The notes beneath the pieces are model-generated. The model was given only the letters and a program-made list of their open reading frames with translations. It was not told where the DNA came from and ran no database searches. A DNA stretch of 7,516 bases from contig SXHS01000140.1 of NCBI GenBank assembly GCA_005773145.1, positions 1 to 7,516 of the forward strand, in the 5' to 3' direction. Positions within the stretch are counted from its first letter, which is position 1, and every line of letters begins with the position of its first letter. Positions 6,560-7,516 of this stretch are shown in pieces. The stretch comes from Planctomycetaceae bacterium. Lineage in GTDB: Bacteria; Planctomycetota; Planctomycetia; Pirellulales; Pirellulaceae. Position numbers and translations under genes: made by a program.

Positions 6560-7516
6560 ATGTTACTTAAATCCCATCGGATCGCGTATCTTGACTTTGC
6601 CCGCCGGCGGGTCCGTGCGGATCGTTTGACGACGCGGACCCATGCGCAGTACGTGGCGTTTGCTGATCGGATGCTGCAGGTTTACCAGAGCGGGAAGGGG
6701 ATGACACGGCAGGAACTCCACCGGGAAATTCACCAGATCTTTGCCGATGAGCCGGATTGCCCACCTCGCCGTATCGACGCGTTCTGCAAACTGCTGGACG
6801 ATGTCAGTACGTTTGACGCGGACCGCCGTGGTCGTTCGGCTGAGTTGCGTCGGCAAGTATTCACACTGGCCGGCCCCTATCACCCGTTGGTGACCAGCGC
6901 GGACCATCTGTTCGAATACGAGGAGTCGGCGGTCAAGGAGCGGATCGCAACCGAGATCGGCGTGCCATGGCAAGACATCGAACCGCGATTGTTCGCCGAT
7001 GTTCTGGAATTCCAACGTCTGCGTACGTTTGCAGGTTTCGATACGGCGAGTGATCTATTGGCTCGCTATAATGTGGGGCAGTTGCAGACGCTGCTGTTCA
7101 GCGCGGTGGACGTGACCATCCGGGCGCAGGCCGATTTTAGAATTCTCTTGCAGCAGGCGAAATTGGCCCGGCTCATGCATACGCTGGCGCGGCGAGAGAA
7201 CGGATATGAGATTCACCTGGATGGTCCCGCCTCCGTTATGCGACAGACACGACGTTACGGGGTCGCCTTGGCGAAGTTCTTGCCTGGGCTCTTGGCCTGC
7301 CGCGATTGGGTCATGCGGGCGCGGATCGAAGTACGCCGCCACAGTCCGTATTTGGATTTGATTCTATCGTCGCGCGACGGCTATCGAGCCACCATGGAGA
7401 TCCCGGAGTTCGATTCGGACGTCGAGGCGCGATTCGCCGCCGCATGGGGGGAACAGCCGCGAGAGGGGTGGACCTTGCATCGTGAAGCCGTCGTGTTGCA
7501 CCAAGGCCAGAAATCA
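6560..7516 (+). CDS. bax1: DUF790/Bax1-family XPB-associated nuclease, 3' end beyond the window
   Basis: This open reading frame runs without a stop from the ATG at 6560 to the window end (319 codons). It resembles the DUF790 family, whose archaeal member Bax1 binds XPB and acts as a structure-specific endonuclease beside it. Family-like segments are YNVGQLQTLLFSAVDVTI (170-187), KLARLMHTLARRENGYEIHL (201-220), DGPASVMRQTRRYGVALAKF (221-240) followed by LPGLLACRDW (241-250), and PEFDSDVEARF (282-292). The final residues, REAVVLHQGQKS, come just before the region where family members normally show a PDF-type motif, so the C-terminal catalytic part is probably outside the window. Activity therefore cannot be judged here. 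No Shine-Dalgarno site precedes the start. The gene lies 9 bases after the helicase stop in the same frame, which suggests translational coupling. Assignment rests on remembered family patterns and the XPB neighbour, which agree. Confidence 0.88.
   Translation, partial: MLLKSHRIAYLDFARRRVRADRLTTRTHAQYVAFADRMLQVYQSGKGMTRQELHREIHQIFADEPDCPPRRIDAFCKLLDDVSTFDADRRGRSAELRRQVFTLAGPYHPLVTSADHLFEYEESAVKERIATEIGVPWQDIEPRLFADVLEFQRLRTFAGFDTASDLLARYNVGQLQTLLFSAVDVTIRAQADFRILLQQAKLARLMHTLARRENGYEIHLDGPASVMRQTRRYGVALAKFLPGLLACRDWVMRARIEVRRHSPYLDLILSSRDGYRATMEIPEFDSDVEARFAAAWGEQPREGWTLHREAVVLHQGQKS

Noticed and set aside
6563..7015. 150-codon minus-strand open frame opposite bax1
   Set aside because: The plus strand carries a longer continuous frame with DUF790 patterns directly after xpb, so the minus-strand frame is a shadow.

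Overview
The window looks like chromosomal DNA from a planctomycete or a related environmental bacterium. Composition is moderately GC-rich. The main evidence is a secreted protein that combines dockerin-like calcium-binding repeats with a C-terminal PEP-CTERM sorting signal, a pairing common in Planctomycetes and other exosortase-bearing bacteria. This placement is inferred from gene content, because no rRNA or other phylogenetic marker is present.

Layout. (1) Positions 1-182 are a leader region with three tandem 17-bp repeats. They lie upstream of a 693-residue exported PEP-CTERM protein (183-2264, +), which ends in a strong intrinsic terminator (2302-2335). (2) A phenylacetate-CoA ligase (PaaK)-family adenylate-forming enzyme lies on the minus strand (2421-3713), convergent with the first gene. 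(3) A 75-bp divergent intergenic region (3714-3788) holds an inverted repeat and a possible extended -10 element. (4) A plus-strand run of three closely spaced genes follows: a 12-TM MFS drug/H+ antiporter-like transporter (3789-5120), an XPB-family superfamily 2 DNA helicase (TTG start at 5141, stop at 6550), and the first 319 codons of a DUF790/Bax1-family protein (6560 to beyond the window end).

The clearest functional unit is the XPB-Bax1 pair. In archaea these proteins form a helicase-nuclease complex that unwinds and cuts DNA, with a proposed role in repair. Here the two genes are 9 bp apart and in the same reading frame, and the Bax1 nuclease end runs off the window. The helicase gene follows the transporter stop by only 20 bp, so the three genes are probably co-transcribed. 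Nothing in the sequence shows a biochemical link between the transporter and the repair pair. The PEP-CTERM protein and the PaaK-like ligase look like independent single-gene units.

I found no RNA genes, CRISPR arrays, insertion sequences or attachment sites. No stretch longer than 300 bases lacks a gene. I see no convincing wholly new system. The most interesting points are the bacterial XPB-Bax1 locus with a variant RED motif, the same-frame stop between its two genes, and the 17-bp tandem repeats ahead of the surface-protein gene.
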